Shown here piece by piece: positions 52,673-63,040 of a stretch of 64,000 nucleotides of DNA (position 1 is the stretch's first letter; each line of letters starts with the position of its first letter). The translations under genes were made by a program, and so were the position numbers. The notes under the pieces are model-generated. The model saw nothing but the letters and a program-made list of their open reading frames with translations, searched no databases and had not been told where the DNA came from. The DNA comes from Shewanella sp. VB17 (GTDB taxonomy: Bacteria; Pseudomonadota; Gammaproteobacteria; Enterobacterales; Shewanellaceae): positions 4,278,001-4,342,000 of the forward strand of contig NZ_JABRVS010000001.1 of the NCBI RefSeq assembly GCF_013248905.1. Reading direction: 5' to 3'.

Positions 52673-53872
52673 TTAGAGTACCACTAGCAACTGGGCAATA
52701 ATAATCCCCACACCCAATAGGCCTGCTATCCCCAGAGCGACATTACCACCACAAACTTCATAACCACCTAGATTCTGCTTACGCTGTTTAAGTGCCATCA
52801 CTATTGGTAAAAAGACAATCATCACCACTAAAGGGATGGCGGCTAAACCCAATACCTTAAAGAAACCATTAGGGTAATAAAGCGCGCATAACAGTGGGGG
52901 AACAAAAGTAATTAACCAAGTTTTAGTTCTGCCAAAAACATCATCTTTAGCACGAGTCAACTCCGCAACATAATCAAACAAGCTGATGGTCACGCCGAGG
53001 AAAGAAGTGATAAGTGCCAAATTAGCAAATAAGTCGATGCACTGCTTAAGCGCTTCTGATTGCGCTAAACTTTGCAGTGAGGTCACAAGCAGTGGCAATG
53101 AACCTGCAAAACCATGTACAGTTTCACCACCTAATGTGCCCAGAGTCACCATCAACCATAGTATATAGCACACTAGAGGAATGGTTGAGCCTATAATGAG
53201 TACCTTACGTAATGACATGGCATCACCGTCTAAATAACGCACTATGGTCGCAATACACACATGAAAACCGAACGACGTAAACACTATAGGAATAGCCGCT
53301 AGCCATAAATTATTCAGCTCACTACCCGTAACGACATCCCCACCAGTGCTCGCTAAAGCTGAAGTAAGATCGACTTCTGGCAGTAAAAAAGTGACAACAA
53401 TCACTAATAGAACCACCATAGAGGTAAACAGCACCCGAGAAACTTTATCGATCCACTTTACTCCAATGCCAATCATGCCACCAAAAAAGACGGTAAATAA
53501 TAACACTGCCACTTGGTTATCTATGGTGATGCCGAGAGTGTCGAAGCGTGTTCCAAGTAACTCGGCTCCCCCCATCAAATAAACCATGGTCAGTGCAAAC
53601 AACAAGCTCATAAAAGAAGCGCCTTGGATTAACTGCCCTCCTCGACCCAGCAACTTACCGGTTATCACATGGACATTATCTCCCACTCCAGTACGTAAGT
53701 TAATTTCTAGCATTAATAAGGAGGTATAAATCGAGATCCCCCAAATAACCACCAACAGTAAAAGCGCAGGTAATGTGCCTAATGACGCTGTAGCCAAAGG
53801 TAGGGCTAACATGCCGCCACCAATTGCCGTACCTGCAACGATAGAAATGGAACCGAGCATTTTAAAATTCAC
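52673..53872 (-). CDS. Aromatic amino-acid permease (HAAAP family), 399 aa
   Basis: An inner-membrane proton symporter related to TyrP, Mtr and TnaB, with about eleven helices. It starts SIVAGTAIGGGMLALPLATA, a hallmark of the family, and has SFGFHVCIATIVRYLDGD and FLGVTISLFDYVAE. Tyrosine or tryptophan is the likely substrate; I cannot choose between them. Single gene; the intergenic region upstream has no obvious TyrR box that I could confirm. Confidence 0.9.
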   Translation of the reverse strand: MNFKMLGSISIVAGTAIGGGMLALPLATASLGTLPALLLLVVIWGISIYTSLLMLEINLRTGVGDNVHVITGKLLGRGGQLIQGASFMSLLFALTMVYLMGGAELLGTRFDTLGITIDNQVAVLLFTVFFGGMIGIGVKWIDKVSRVLFTSMVVLLVIVVTFLLPEVDLTSALASTGGDVVTGSELNNLWLAAIPIVFTSFGFHVCIATIVRYLDGDAMSLRKVLIIGSTIPLVCYILWLMVTLGTLGGETVHGFAGSLPLLVTSLQSLAQSEALKQCIDLFANLALITSFLGVTISLFDYVAELTRAKDDVFGRTKTWLITFVPPLLCALYYPNGFFKVLGLAAIPLVVMIVFLPIVMALKQRKQNLGGYEVCGGNVALGIAGLLGVGIIIAQLLVVL

Positions 53873-54475
53873 AAATTTGTCCTGTTAGATATATTTTTAT
53901 TATTGATTTTAAGTAGGTCTGATTTAGAACGATTTGGTATAAAGTGTTAGTTAGCAAGATATGACATCATGATTAACCGCCCCAATCGAATCTGGTCTAT
54001 GAACCTTGATTGATCACAATTGGCCTCAATGGCGAGTTAATAGTTGTTTATCCTATCGACAAGGCCATTAAGGCTGAATAAATCGAGCAACCAACATATA
54101 CACAAATTTCATCACATATTTTCTCTTTGAAAATGACTTGGAAGGACAGTAACAGAGCCAAACCCAGTCGGCAAGCCACTTGTGAACAAATTATGCCAAA
54201 AAACAAAAATGAAACAATTCATTATCTAATTTTTAAAAATCACTTTCGAGAACGTATTGTGGCACTAACAACCAAGCATGTGCCTATGCCTATATATACA
54301 TTCAGCGGGAATTCAAAGCACTATAAGGTAAGGACTTTGAAACCCGTCCTATGGAAGGCGCTCAAACATTCCACTTCAAGATACTTATTTCAGCGTCATT
54401 CGTAGGGTAGCTGAACAATACAGTGATTGAGATCGTTTGGGTATATAGGCGATCACATTTAAAAATACACATAAA
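53873..54475. other. Non-coding gap between permease and catalase genes
   Basis: About 600 bases. It holds the permease promoter region, an unsupported 92-codon frame (54127-54405), and near 54425-54447 a GATTGAGATCGTTTGGGTATA motif like the ends of the MITE at 56679-56836, probably a lone half-element. Confidence 0.5.
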
Positions 54476-54506
54476 AAAGCCAGAATAGTTTACCTATTCT
54501 GGCTTT
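54476..54506 (-). terminator. Terminator after the catalase gene
   Basis: A perfect 13-bp stem, AAAGCCAGAATAG (54476-54488) and its complement (54494-54506), with a 5-base loop. On the minus strand the stem runs into TTTTTT. 27 bases past the stop. Confidence 0.95.
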
Positions 54507-54532
54507 ATATACATCGAATAACCTAAGGGGTA

Positions 54533-55975
54533 TTACAACTCTTCAGCACCAATATCAAGTATTTTAGCTAAACCTTCACCATAAGCGATATCAGCCTTCA
54601 TGCAATTCTGAATATGGCGGATCTGAATATGTCGATCCGCGCCGCCAACAGAGGCTGCCGTATTGGCAAACAATCTTTGCTGTTCATCGTGATCCATCAA
54701 CCTAAACAGATCACCAGCTTGACTGTAATCATCCTCATCCTGATGACTGTAAGCATCTGCATCCCCGTCGATCTGCATCGGTGGCTCACTAAAATCGGCT
54801 TGTTCTTGCCATTGACCTTGAGAATTAGGCTCATAGCCGATAGTGCGACCGGCATTGCCATCTGTACGCATCAATCCATCTCTATGGTAAGAGTGAAATG
54901 GACATTTAGGCGCATTGACCGGAATATGACTATGGTTAACACCTAGGCGATATCTTTGCGCATCACCGTAAGAGAATAGACGTCCCTGCAACATTTTATC
55001 TGGTGAAAAACCGATCCCAGGTACTATCGTAGTCGGGGCAAACGCGACTTGTTCAACATCAGCAAAATAGTTATCTGGATTACGGTTAAGCTCCAATTCA
55101 CCGACTTGGATCAATGGGTAATCTTTATGTGGCCATACTTTTGTTAAATCAAAAGGATTAAACGGACATTCACCTGCTGCCGTCTCTTCCATTAACTGTA
55201 CGTAAAACGTCCACTTAGGAAAATCCCCTTGTTCAATTGAATGCAATAGATCCGCTTGATGACTTTCACGATCGTTGGCGATAATGTCTGCCGCTTGTTG
55301 ATCTGATAAATTTTCAATACCTTGCTGAGTTTTAAAATGAAATTTAACCCAGTAACGTTTATCATCTTTGCTGATAAAGCTGTATGTATGCGAACCAAAA
55401 CCATCCATATGACGATACGTTTTGGGGATCCCACGATCACCCATGGTGAGCGTTATTTGATGCAAAGCCTCTGGTGATAGCGTCCAAAAATCCCAATTAT
55501 TATTAGCACTACGCATATTCGTATGAGGATCGCGTTTCACCGCATGATTAAGATCGGGGAATTTAAGCGGATCTTTAAGGAAAAAAACAGGCGTATTATT
55601 ACCCACCAAGTCCCAATTACCTTGTTCTGTGTAAAACTTAATGGCAAAACCGCGAATATCACGCTCGGCATCAGCTGCGCCACGCTCACCAGCAACGGTT
55701 GAAAAACGAACAAAAACTTCTGTTTCTTTTCCCACAGACTCAAATAATTTTGCTTTAGTGAACTCACTAATATCATGGGTCACAGTAAAACGACCAAACG
55801 CACCAGACCCCTTGGCATGCATACGACGCTCAGGAATGACTTCCCGATCAAAATGGGCTAACTTCTCTATAAACCAAGCATTTTCGAGCAACATGGGACC
55901 ACGCTTCCCAGCTGTTTTAACATTTTGATTATCTGCTACGGGTGCGCCAAACGCTGTGGTTAATTTCTTATCCAT
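54533..55975 (-). CDS. katA: Catalase, small-subunit haem type, 480 aa
   Basis: Decomposes hydrogen peroxide. The distal His is in RRMHAKGSGAFG (about residue 53), followed by RFSTVAGERGAAD, the Asn in DLVGNNTPVFF, and the proximal Tyr in RLFSYGDAQRYRLG (about residue 339). 480 residues places it with the clade 3 small catalases that bind NADPH. No signal peptide, so cytoplasmic. Single gene with a strong terminator; the symbol could equally be katB. Confidence 0.96.
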   Translation of the reverse strand: MDKKLTTAFGAPVADNQNVKTAGKRGPMLLENAWFIEKLAHFDREVIPERRMHAKGSGAFGRFTVTHDISEFTKAKLFESVGKETEVFVRFSTVAGERGAADAERDIRGFAIKFYTEQGNWDLVGNNTPVFFLKDPLKFPDLNHAVKRDPHTNMRSANNNWDFWTLSPEALHQITLTMGDRGIPKTYRHMDGFGSHTYSFISKDDKRYWVKFHFKTQQGIENLSDQQAADIIANDRESHQADLLHSIEQGDFPKWTFYVQLMEETAAGECPFNPFDLTKVWPHKDYPLIQVGELELNRNPDNYFADVEQVAFAPTTIVPGIGFSPDKMLQGRLFSYGDAQRYRLGVNHSHIPVNAPKCPFHSYHRDGLMRTDGNAGRTIGYEPNSQGQWQEQADFSEPPMQIDGDADAYSHQDEDDYSQAGDLFRLMDHDEQQRLFANTAASVGGADRHIQIRHIQNCMKADIAYGEGLAKILDIGAEEL

Positions 55976-56678
55976 AATAAACTCCTAGAATTCATATAAA
56001 TTAATATAACAAAGTTAGTTTTCAGCTTAAAAAATCTTCAATATACCGTTAGATTTATAACATTAGTCTGAAAAACTGGTTTATTCAGTACATCAAGAAA
56101 GCAAATCTGTACGCTTATCATTAACCCAATTTTCAATAAGATCATAAATTGTTGTCATGATAGTGCCCTCTAAAAATGCAAATAACGAGTAAATATGTCG
56201 ATGTATTAAGAATAATCAAAAACAACAAGCCAGTAAAACGATTAAAACAGATTAAACTAACAGTAAAAAGAGATTGTAAATATTCGATAATATTGAGATT
56301 AATGAAATACGACATTATTACAACAATAACTAACCTGAACTCGGGATAACGAGTGTCAGATACGTTTAATTTTTTACTTAAAATCAAAAAGTTAAACTTT
56401 ACTCGACCGTTGTTCACTCACCCACTTGCTTAATGCCGACATTTTTGTCGATATCAAGGCGGGATTTCGTACGTAATAGCTGGCTATGACTAGAAAGCAC
56501 AACAAAGATAGGGGCCAAAATAGCGATATTAAGCGGCGCTGCTTAACCCGAGCTCAGGTTAACTAGACCATAAACCACAAATAGAGCCTCTTATTAGATC
56601 ACACTGAGGTGATTTTTTTACGTTAGACATCATCAATGATATGGAAACAACAGAGGTCAGATATCCGACCCATTGCCA

Positions 56679-56836
56679 TATACCCAAGCTACTTCAATAT
56701 GCTCGTTTCTGAGTCCCCTAGGATGGTTGAAATAAGGCAGAGATGGGAATGTCGTTAATGCAGGAGCAATTAACGCCCTTGAACTCGGTCACTTCTGGAC
56801 TGGCTGAGTCATGCATCTTGAGGTCGTTTGGGGATA
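56679..56836. repeat. MITE-like element with 24-bp imperfect terminal inverted repeats
   Basis: TATACCCAAGCTACTTCAA at the left and a matching inverted end (TTGAGGTCGTTTGGGGATA) at the right; 158 bases, non-coding. I recall similar ends in Vibrio and Shewanella genomes. The rest of the 55976-56910 gap contains the catalase promoter region and AT-rich sequence with an unsupported 91-codon frame. Confidence 0.6.
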
Positions 56837-56910
56837 GCCTCTCGACTTCGAATTAAAAGTGATGATGACTAAGATGAATAAACACAAGTCATCAAAATCT
56901 AATCATAATG

Positions 56911-57348
56911 TTAACGCTTAACAACCGCTGCCGTCATTCTAGAGATACAACACAGCTCACCTGCACTATTATGAATAAGTACTTCCCATACAGAACTTCG
57001 CTTACCTAAATGAATCGCTTTAGTGGTGGCCGTTAACACTCCATTACGGGATGCTTTTAGGTGGTTAGCATTGATTTCCTGACCGACGCAATAATACTTT
57101 TCAAAATCAACGGCAAAATTAGCGGCATAACTCGCTACTGTTTCGGCTAACGCTACATTAGCCCCTCCATGGACAATACCAAGAGGATTATGCACAGCCG
57201 GAGACGCCAACATCGTCGCCTTCATATAATCATCACCGATCTCAGAAATTTTTATTCCCATGGTCTGCATCAAAGTTCCCTTTCCATGCATACCTGAGTC
57301 CATTTCAGCTAAATCATCTAAGCTTACAGGTCTAAACCAAATACTCAT
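56911..57348 (-). CDS. PaaI-type hotdog thioesterase, 145 aa
   Basis: Probably hydrolyses an acyl-CoA or aryl-CoA. It has the hotdog-fold signature HNPLGIVHGGANVALAETVAS (about residues 53-73) with the conserved HGG and catalytic acid Glu. I chose the ATG at 57348 (MSIWFRPVSLDDL), with AAGG upstream; the frame is open 14 residues more. It stands alone; it is far from the PaaK-like genes at 44-48 kb, so no link is drawn. Confidence 0.85.
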   Translation of the reverse strand: MSIWFRPVSLDDLAEMDSGMHGKGTLMQTMGIKISEIGDDYMKATMLASPAVHNPLGIVHGGANVALAETVASYAANFAVDFEKYYCVGQEINANHLKASRNGVLTATTKAIHLGKRSSVWEVLIHNSAGELCCISRMTAAVVKR

Positions 57349-57726
57349 TAGTGCTACCTTTTTATCATCAGAAACTTTCAGTTTACCCACCTACAAAGAA
57401 ACTTCAAATACATAAAAAGCCTTCACTGCAGAGGAGTATTCAAACATATACAACCTAGACGAGTTTCAAAGCCTCGCATGCCGTGTTGAATAATGTAAAT
57501 ATAACAGGAACTAGGACCAAATACGGCTATATCGAGGTAGGAGTCCATGGATGGGAAAAGGTAGAACAATTATCGAGAGTCACGCAGGAAGCAGTTACCG
57601 AGGAAGCCAGAGCCGACAATAACGATTAGCTGCAATCATCAACTAGCCACATGGATCTGATAGATGTCTGTATTGCAGGAGCAAATACAGTCATTGCCTG
57701 CAGGGCTTTGAATTCCCGCTAAATGA

Positions 57727-57750
57727 ATTAACGGCATGATCACCGTTAAT
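57727..57750. other. 8-bp perfect hairpin in a 500-base non-coding gap
   Basis: ATTAACGG (57727-57734) pairs with CCGTTAAT (57743-57750). The gap 57349-57846 shows no credible frame, only degenerate palindromic sequence, possibly decayed MITE. It lies about 100 bases past the stop of the LuxR gene. Confidence 0.5.
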
Positions 57751-57846
57751 CATATGACCTTTTATGACGCTCAAGCGCTTTGCTCAACACTATCATGGCA
57801 TGCAGCAAAAAGTATGCAGAGCTAACGTGAGTATCATGCTATAAAA

Positions 57847-58512
57847 CTAAGAACAAAGTGCTAACTGATCGCCATAATTTTGCGCCCACCGAAGTAATTC
57901 AACCCGATTACGGGACTGTGTTTTTCTAAAAATAGAAGAAACATGGGCTTTTACTGTATGTTCACTAATGCACAAATTATCTGCGATTTCTTTATTTCGA
58001 GCACCACTAGACACAAACTCAATAATGGTGCGTTCCCGTTTTGTTAAAAGCTGTGATATATTTTCTACCTCAGCACAGTATTCATTACCTGTGTCTAGAC
58101 GATCGACCAACTGCCGAACTATCTTGCTGATAAGACTACTCTCATACCAAAGTTCATCAGCTACCATCCTTCTTAAACCTGTCAACATTACATCGATACG
58201 CTGATCTGAATAAAGTAATCCGCGGATCCCCAACAGCATAGCGGAGGCGGGATCTAACGTATTCCTATCGACCTGATACAGTGCTACTGGTACATGGGAA
58301 ACTAGACGCATAGCGATTAAGGGAATACCTCGACTGTCTAAGGCCGCCCCTTCTTGACATATAAAGTAAAAACTATTTCCATCACTTTTAGATGCTAGCT
58401 CAGACACCTGTTTAACAATACGAGTCTTAATTCCAATGGATTCGGCTAAAATAGCCAAACGACATGGCGTTGACACCTGATGAAGAAATACTAACTCATC
58501 AATTTTATTCAT
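57847..58512 (-). CDS. LuxR-family regulator of the CsgD/VpsT type, 221 aa
   Basis: A DNA-binding regulator. The C-terminal helix-turn-helix (about residues 152-215: LTKRERTIIEFVSSGARNKE, then ISEHTVKAHVSSIFRKT) is canonical. The N-terminal 130 residues resemble a receiver fold without the phosphorylated Asp, as in CsgD and VpsT, which control biofilm genes, VpsT after binding cyclic di-GMP. Biofilm control is inferred only from that likeness. Single gene. Confidence 0.85.
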   Translation of the reverse strand: MNKIDELVFLHQVSTPCRLAILAESIGIKTRIVKQVSELASKSDGNSFYFICQEGAALDSRGIPLIAMRLVSHVPVALYQVDRNTLDPASAMLLGIRGLLYSDQRIDVMLTGLRRMVADELWYESSLISKIVRQLVDRLDTGNEYCAEVENISQLLTKRERTIIEFVSSGARNKEIADNLCISEHTVKAHVSSIFRKTQSRNRVELLRWAQNYGDQLALCS

Positions 58513-58745
58513 TTACTTCCTCCTTGAAAGGGGTTATCCCTTTAAAACACATAAATCATCTCAACAACATACTCATATGTGTATTCTGTCTCCTTTTAGT
58601 CAATTTTAATAGCATTATTTGTGACCTTAGGTAATAAAAACATTGATTTAGTGTTAAATAATACTTAAGCACGATGCTTCACCGCTAAAAAGTCCCCAAG
58701 TCAAAAAATGCATCATTGAATATAAAATAAAAAGCTGAATTAAGA

Positions 58746-59366
58746 TTAATCAGTAGCCGATTTAAACGCGGATAACTGCTTATCATGAGTTTTTACCAAG
58801 ACCAATAGCGCGACGATGGCACCTAGCAATGCCATTCCCATATCAGATTGCGTATCCCAGATATAACCTTGGGTGCCTAAAAAAGCTTCTGCATCTTCAC
58901 CGGTCAATAAAGCCACCCACCACTCTATTAATTCATAAAATGCCGATAAAGCCAGCGCGAAGCAGATACAAATAAAACTACACCAGCCACCTGCTTTCAC
59001 CACCTCATTACGAATGAAAACCTCTCTAGCAATGAGTACTGGTATAAATCCTTGAGCAAAGTGGCCCAATTTATCGTAATTATTTCTTTCGCTACCAAGC
59101 AATTGAGCCAACCAATCAAATAAGGGGACCTCTGCATAAGTATAATGACCACCCACCATTAAAATAAGACTGTGGATCAATATCAATACATACACAAGCG
59201 GTGTCAGTGGAAACCTTTTTCGGGTGGCAATGAGCACAGGTACAGCCACTAAAGCAGGGGCAACCTCCAAAAACCAAGTAAATTGATCTTTAGGCTCAAT
59301 ACCAGACCAGATTAACACAAATAGATATATAACTATCCAAATCATATGCTTACTCAAAATTACCAC
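58746..59366 (-). CDS. yjdF: YjdF-family (DUF2238) membrane protein, 206 aa
   Basis: An inner-membrane protein with six helices. The family signature YDKLGHFAQGFIPVLIARE (about residues 98-116) and a following AFYELIEWW are present. E. coli YjdF is of the same length; function unknown. Single gene, divergent from serA with about 150 bases between. Confidence 0.88.
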   Translation of the reverse strand: MVILSKHMIWIVIYLFVLIWSGIEPKDQFTWFLEVAPALVAVPVLIATRKRFPLTPLVYVLILIHSLILMVGGHYTYAEVPLFDWLAQLLGSERNNYDKLGHFAQGFIPVLIAREVFIRNEVVKAGGWCSFICICFALALSAFYELIEWWVALLTGEDAEAFLGTQGYIWDTQSDMGMALLGAIVALLVLVKTHDKQLSAFKSATD

Positions 59367-59515
59367 CTCGTATTAGGTCTATATTAGATTGTTCTGTCGT
59401 AAGAATAATAACTTTAGCCATCTAGCCCTCCACACACAACAAAAAAGGTGCTAATTTAGTGCCTGTAAAATACCTTAATGACATACTATCAACAATTGAA
59501 GAGAGTACCTAAATC

Positions 59516-60745
59516 ATGACTAAGCATTCGCTGGACAAGGATAAGATCAAAATCCTGCTTTTGGAAGGCGTTCACCAATCTGCAGTAGATGTATTCAAAC
59601 GTGCAGGTTACAGTAATATTGAATACCACAAAGCCTCTCTCGGTGAAGAAGACTTAATGACAGCGATACAAGATGCGCACTTTGTTGGTCTACGATCCCG
59701 TACTCAATTAACAGCAACTGTGTTAAAAAAAGCTGAAAAACTGGTCGGGATTGGTTGTTTTTGTATCGGAACGAATCAAGTTGACCTCAAATTTGCAGAG
59801 AAGCTCGGTGTGCCTGTATTTAACGCGCCTTTTTCTAACACTCGCAGCGTAGCAGAACTGGTACTCGGTGAAATAATCATGCTATTTCGTGGTATTCCTC
59901 AGCGTAATGCCATGGCACATCGTGGTGGATGGCTTAAAAGTGCCAGTGGCAGCTTTGAAGCTCGAGGAAAAACACTGGGTGTGATAGGTTATGGCCATAT
60001 AGGGACTCAATTAGGTATTTTAGCCGAAACACTGGGTATGCGGGTTGTATTTTTCGATATAGAGGACAAGCTCCCCTTAGGCAACGCTCAACAAATTCAC
60101 TCTATGCAAGAATTAATGTCTCTTGCTGATGTCGTCAGTTTACATGTACCTGAAACACCACAAACAAAAGAAATGATTGGTGAAACTGAACTGGCTTACA
60201 TGAAAAAAGGCAGTATCTTAATCAACGCTTCTCGTGGGACTGTTGTCGATATCGATGCGCTAGTTTCAGTACTTAAAGCAGAAAAAATAGCAGGTGCGGC
60301 AATCGATGTTTTCCCTGTTGAACCGAAATCTAATAGTGATGAATTTATCAGCCCGCTCCGTGGCTTAGATAATGTCATTTTAACACCTCATGTCGGAGGC
60401 AGTACTCAAGAAGCGCAGGAAAATATTGGTATAGAGGTCGCAGGAAAACTGGCTAAGTATTCAGATAATGGTTCAACTGTGACGGCTGTCAATTTTCCTG
60501 AAGTTTCACTAGCACAACATAAAGATACGTCTCGCTTACTGCACATACACCATAACCGTCCAGGCGTATTGATCAAAATTAACCAAGCGTTTGCAGAAAA
60601 GGGAATTAACATTGCAGCCCAATACCTACAAACCACAGCTGAGATTGGTTATGTGGTCATGGAAGTCAATTCAGATCAGGCTGATGAAGCCTTGGAAGAA
60701 ATGAAAGCCATTGAAGGCACCATACGTACTCGCCTACTTCACTAA
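59516..60745 (+). CDS. serA: D-3-phosphoglycerate dehydrogenase
   Basis: First committed step of serine synthesis: oxidises 3-phosphoglycerate with NAD. Nucleotide-binding motif GYGHIGTQLG at about residues 155-164; catalytic Arg in the RSRTQLT region and NASRGTVVD, Glu in FPVEPKS, and His in LTPHVGGST. A C-terminal ACT domain (about 335-409) binds serine for feedback inhibition (LHIHHNRPGVLIKIN). 409 residues, as in E. coli. Single gene with a terminator. Confidence 0.97.
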   Translation: MTKHSLDKDKIKILLLEGVHQSAVDVFKRAGYSNIEYHKASLGEEDLMTAIQDAHFVGLRSRTQLTATVLKKAEKLVGIGCFCIGTNQVDLKFAEKLGVPVFNAPFSNTRSVAELVLGEIIMLFRGIPQRNAMAHRGGWLKSASGSFEARGKTLGVIGYGHIGTQLGILAETLGMRVVFFDIEDKLPLGNAQQIHSMQELMSLADVVSLHVPETPQTKEMIGETELAYMKKGSILINASRGTVVDIDALVSVLKAEKIAGAAIDVFPVEPKSNSDEFISPLRGLDNVILTPHVGGSTQEAQENIGIEVAGKLAKYSDNGSTVTAVNFPEVSLAQHKDTSRLLHIHHNRPGVLIKINQAFAEKGINIAAQYLQTTAEIGYVVMEVNSDQADEALEEMKAIEGTIRTRLLH

Positions 60746-60770
60746 GCGTAAACAGCCAAGCTAATCACGA

Positions 60771-60806
60771 ACGGCGTATTATTATAAAATGATACGCCGT
60801 ATTTAT
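60771..60806 (+). terminator. Terminator after serA
   Basis: ACGGCGTAT (60771-60779) pairs with ATACGCCGT (60792-60800), followed by ATTTATAT. 25 bases past the serA stop. Confidence 0.85.
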
Positions 60807-60867
60807 ATCCGTAGCCCCTATTTGGCGTTACAATTCTTCCACTTAACGCCCTATTTTGGATAATGAT

Positions 60868-61833
60868 ATGACCCAGTCAGCTTCTCTGCACTCTTTGAAT
60901 CCCAACACTCCCCACTCTCAGCTTACTTTTGCTAACTTATCTCACATGGGATTAATGAGTGTTACTGGTGAACAAGGCCGCACTTTTATGCATGGCCAGG
61001 TTACGACAGATATCAGTTCACTTGAAAGTCATCAGTGGGGCTGGGGCGCACATTGTGATCCTAAAGGTAAGATGTTAGCCAGTTTCAGAACCTTTGTCGT
61101 TGAAGACGCGCTCTTTATGATGATGCCATCAGACACCTTAGCGGTAGATCTACCTCAATTGGCTAAATATGCAGTATTCAGTAAAGTTGATCTTGTGGAT
61201 GTTACCACTGATTGGATTATCTTAGGCGTCGCAGGTGAGCAGGCACCGACTTGGATAGCTGAGCACTTTGGCGAAGTAAACCATCCACTCACGACAATCT
61301 CTGGTGGCGTACTGCTTAAAGATGAAGGGCGTTTTATCATCATCATAAAAACGGCTTCATATGAAGCTCTGACAAGTTCAATAACACAACCAATTCAAGA
61401 TCAAAGTGTTTGGCAAGCACTTGAAATACAAGCGGGATATCCTAACTTAGCCGCATCACACCAAGGGCAATTTGTTCCTCAAATGTGTAACCTACAAGCC
61501 ATTAATGGTATCAGCTTTAAAAAAGGCTGCTACATGGGCCAAGAAACCATAGCGCGTATGAAGTATCGCGGTGGCAATAAACGTGCACTCTATATTCTTG
61601 CAGGCACGAGTTCACAACCTCTGTTAGTAGACAGCCGATTAGAACTCGCTCTTGAAGATGGATTTAAAAAAGTCGGCACGATTATAGAAGTGGTGCAATC
61701 GAGTGAGCAGGTTCTATTAACTGCGGTACTGCCTAATGATACCGACAACTCAAGCGTACTTAGAGTCGCAGGTGATGAAAACTCAACCCTGCACATTCAG
61801 CCACTGCCTTATTCACTTGAAGATAAAGATTAA
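60868..61833 (+). CDS. ygfZ: tRNA-modifying protein YgfZ (folate-dependent)
   Basis: A folate-binding protein related to the glycine-cleavage T-protein, which supports Fe-S enzymes such as MiaB and the modification of tRNA. The diagnostic motif KKGCYMGQET (about residues 215-224) with its Cys is intact. Start at ATG 60868, with GGA 7 bases before; the frame also allows TTG at 60856. 321 residues, normal. Single gene. Confidence 0.94.
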   Translation: MTQSASLHSLNPNTPHSQLTFANLSHMGLMSVTGEQGRTFMHGQVTTDISSLESHQWGWGAHCDPKGKMLASFRTFVVEDALFMMMPSDTLAVDLPQLAKYAVFSKVDLVDVTTDWIILGVAGEQAPTWIAEHFGEVNHPLTTISGGVLLKDEGRFIIIIKTASYEALTSSITQPIQDQSVWQALEIQAGYPNLAASHQGQFVPQMCNLQAINGISFKKGCYMGQETIARMKYRGGNKRALYILAGTSSQPLLVDSRLELALEDGFKKVGTIIEVVQSSEQVLLTAVLPNDTDNSSVLRVAGDENSTLHIQPLPYSLEDKD

Positions 61834-61949
61834 GTAAAAAAATAAGATAAAGTCAGTGACGCACTAACGCCTTAGCCAGTGTTGCTCACAATAGTTAACC
61901 ATGACGACACTGGCACCGCTCATCTCATCATGCTGCTTAAGGAACCTCC

Positions 61950-62900
61950 ATGGCACAAAATCTAACGATCCTTGATATCGCTCGTATGTGTGGTGTAGGT
62001 AAATCGACCGTCTCACGTGTTATCAACCAAGATCCAAAAGTCAAACCTGACACTCGGGATAAAGTACAAGCCTTTATCGATGAAGTCGGTTTTGTTCCCA
62101 GTCGCTCCGCCAAAGCAATGCGCACCAAACGCTCAATGGTGATAGGCGTGATCCTCACTCGACTCGACTCGGCCTCTGAAAATAAGGTGATCCGCGGTAT
62201 TCTCAATATTCTCACTCAACATGGCTACGATACCTTATTGATGGAAAGCCAGATGACCACCGAAGGCGTCGAGCATTGCCTAAACACCCTTAAACAACGT
62301 GGTGTAGATGGTGTGCTACTATTTGGTTTTTGTGGTATCACTTCGTTTGAGCTAAAAAATTGGCAGCATAATTTGGTTTTACTGGCCTGGCCCACTGATG
62401 GGTTTTCATCTGTTTGTTATGATGATGCCCGTGCCATCGAACTCAGTTGTCAGCACCTGTATGATCTTGGTAAGCGACACATTGCTTTCATTGGAGTTGA
62501 TGACAAGGATGAAACCACGGGATTACGACGCACACGCGCCTACCTCGATTTTTGTCAAAAACATCAACTCACACCTCGCTTCGCTACCGGAGAGCTCAAT
62601 TATCATAGCGCATTTGATAACACAGCTCACATTCTTGAATCCACCACCCAAGCCATTATTTGTGCCTCAGATACTCTCGCGCTAGGCAGCGCTTACTATG
62701 TGCAAAGTCAAGCACGTTCAGAGGTCATCATTTGTGGCGTGGGTCACAGTGAACTCCTTAAATTTCTATTTCCAAACACCATTAGCGTAGAACTCGGATA
62801 TGAACAAGCTGGCATTCAAGCAGCACGATTATTGTTAGAACACTTACATCAGCAACAAACACCTAAACAAAAAATATGCCAATGTTCACTTATTCAATAG
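61950..62900 (+). CDS. treR: Trehalose operon repressor TreR (LacI family)
   Basis: A DNA-binding repressor of trehalose uptake genes, in enterobacteria released by trehalose-6-phosphate. N-terminal LacI helix-turn-helix LTILDIARMCGVGKSTVSRV (residues 5-24), hinge helix RSAKAMRT, then a periplasmic-binding-protein-type core ending at 316 residues. It stands directly before treB, and a perfect palindromic operator lies between them, so it likely controls treB and possibly itself. Confidence 0.94.
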   Translation: MAQNLTILDIARMCGVGKSTVSRVINQDPKVKPDTRDKVQAFIDEVGFVPSRSAKAMRTKRSMVIGVILTRLDSASENKVIRGILNILTQHGYDTLLMESQMTTEGVEHCLNTLKQRGVDGVLLFGFCGITSFELKNWQHNLVLLAWPTDGFSSVCYDDARAIELSCQHLYDLGKRHIAFIGVDDKDETTGLRRTRAYLDFCQKHQLTPRFATGELNYHSAFDNTAHILESTTQAIICASDTLALGSAYYVQSQARSEVIICGVGHSELLKFLFPNTISVELGYEQAGIQAARLLLEHLHQQQTPKQKICQCSLIQ

Positions 62901-62945
62901 ACATTCACTAATCAACTGAATGAGTGTTTTTTACACTTATTATTG

Positions 62946-62961
62946 TGTGATCTATATCACA
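62946..62961 (+). promoter_or_regulatory. CRP binding site upstream of treB
   Basis: TGTGATCTATATCACA matches both half-sites TGTGA and TCACA exactly with 6 bases between. Placed 80 bases before treB, as for catabolite-activated sugar operons. Confidence 0.9.
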
Positions 62962-63005
62962 CTATGACCATTTAATGATTGATAGTTGAACCTTAAAAGT
63001 GACAA

Positions 63006-63019
63006 TGGGAACGTTCCCA
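63006..63019 (+). promoter_or_regulatory. TreR operator
   Basis: TGGGAACGTTCCCA is a perfect 14-base palindrome of the LacI-family type with central CG, like the TreR operator of enterobacteria. 21 bases before the treB start and 45 bases after the CRP site. Confidence 0.9.
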
Positions 63020-63040
63020 GTCATTACCAAGGACCTTCTA

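Noticed and set aside
54127..54405. A 92-codon frame between permease and catalase genes
   Set aside because: No ribosome site, no recognisable domain, AT-rich gap with MITE-like pieces.
56142..56417. A 91-codon minus-strand frame
   Set aside because: Composition is that of AT-rich intergenic DNA; no start signal and no family features.
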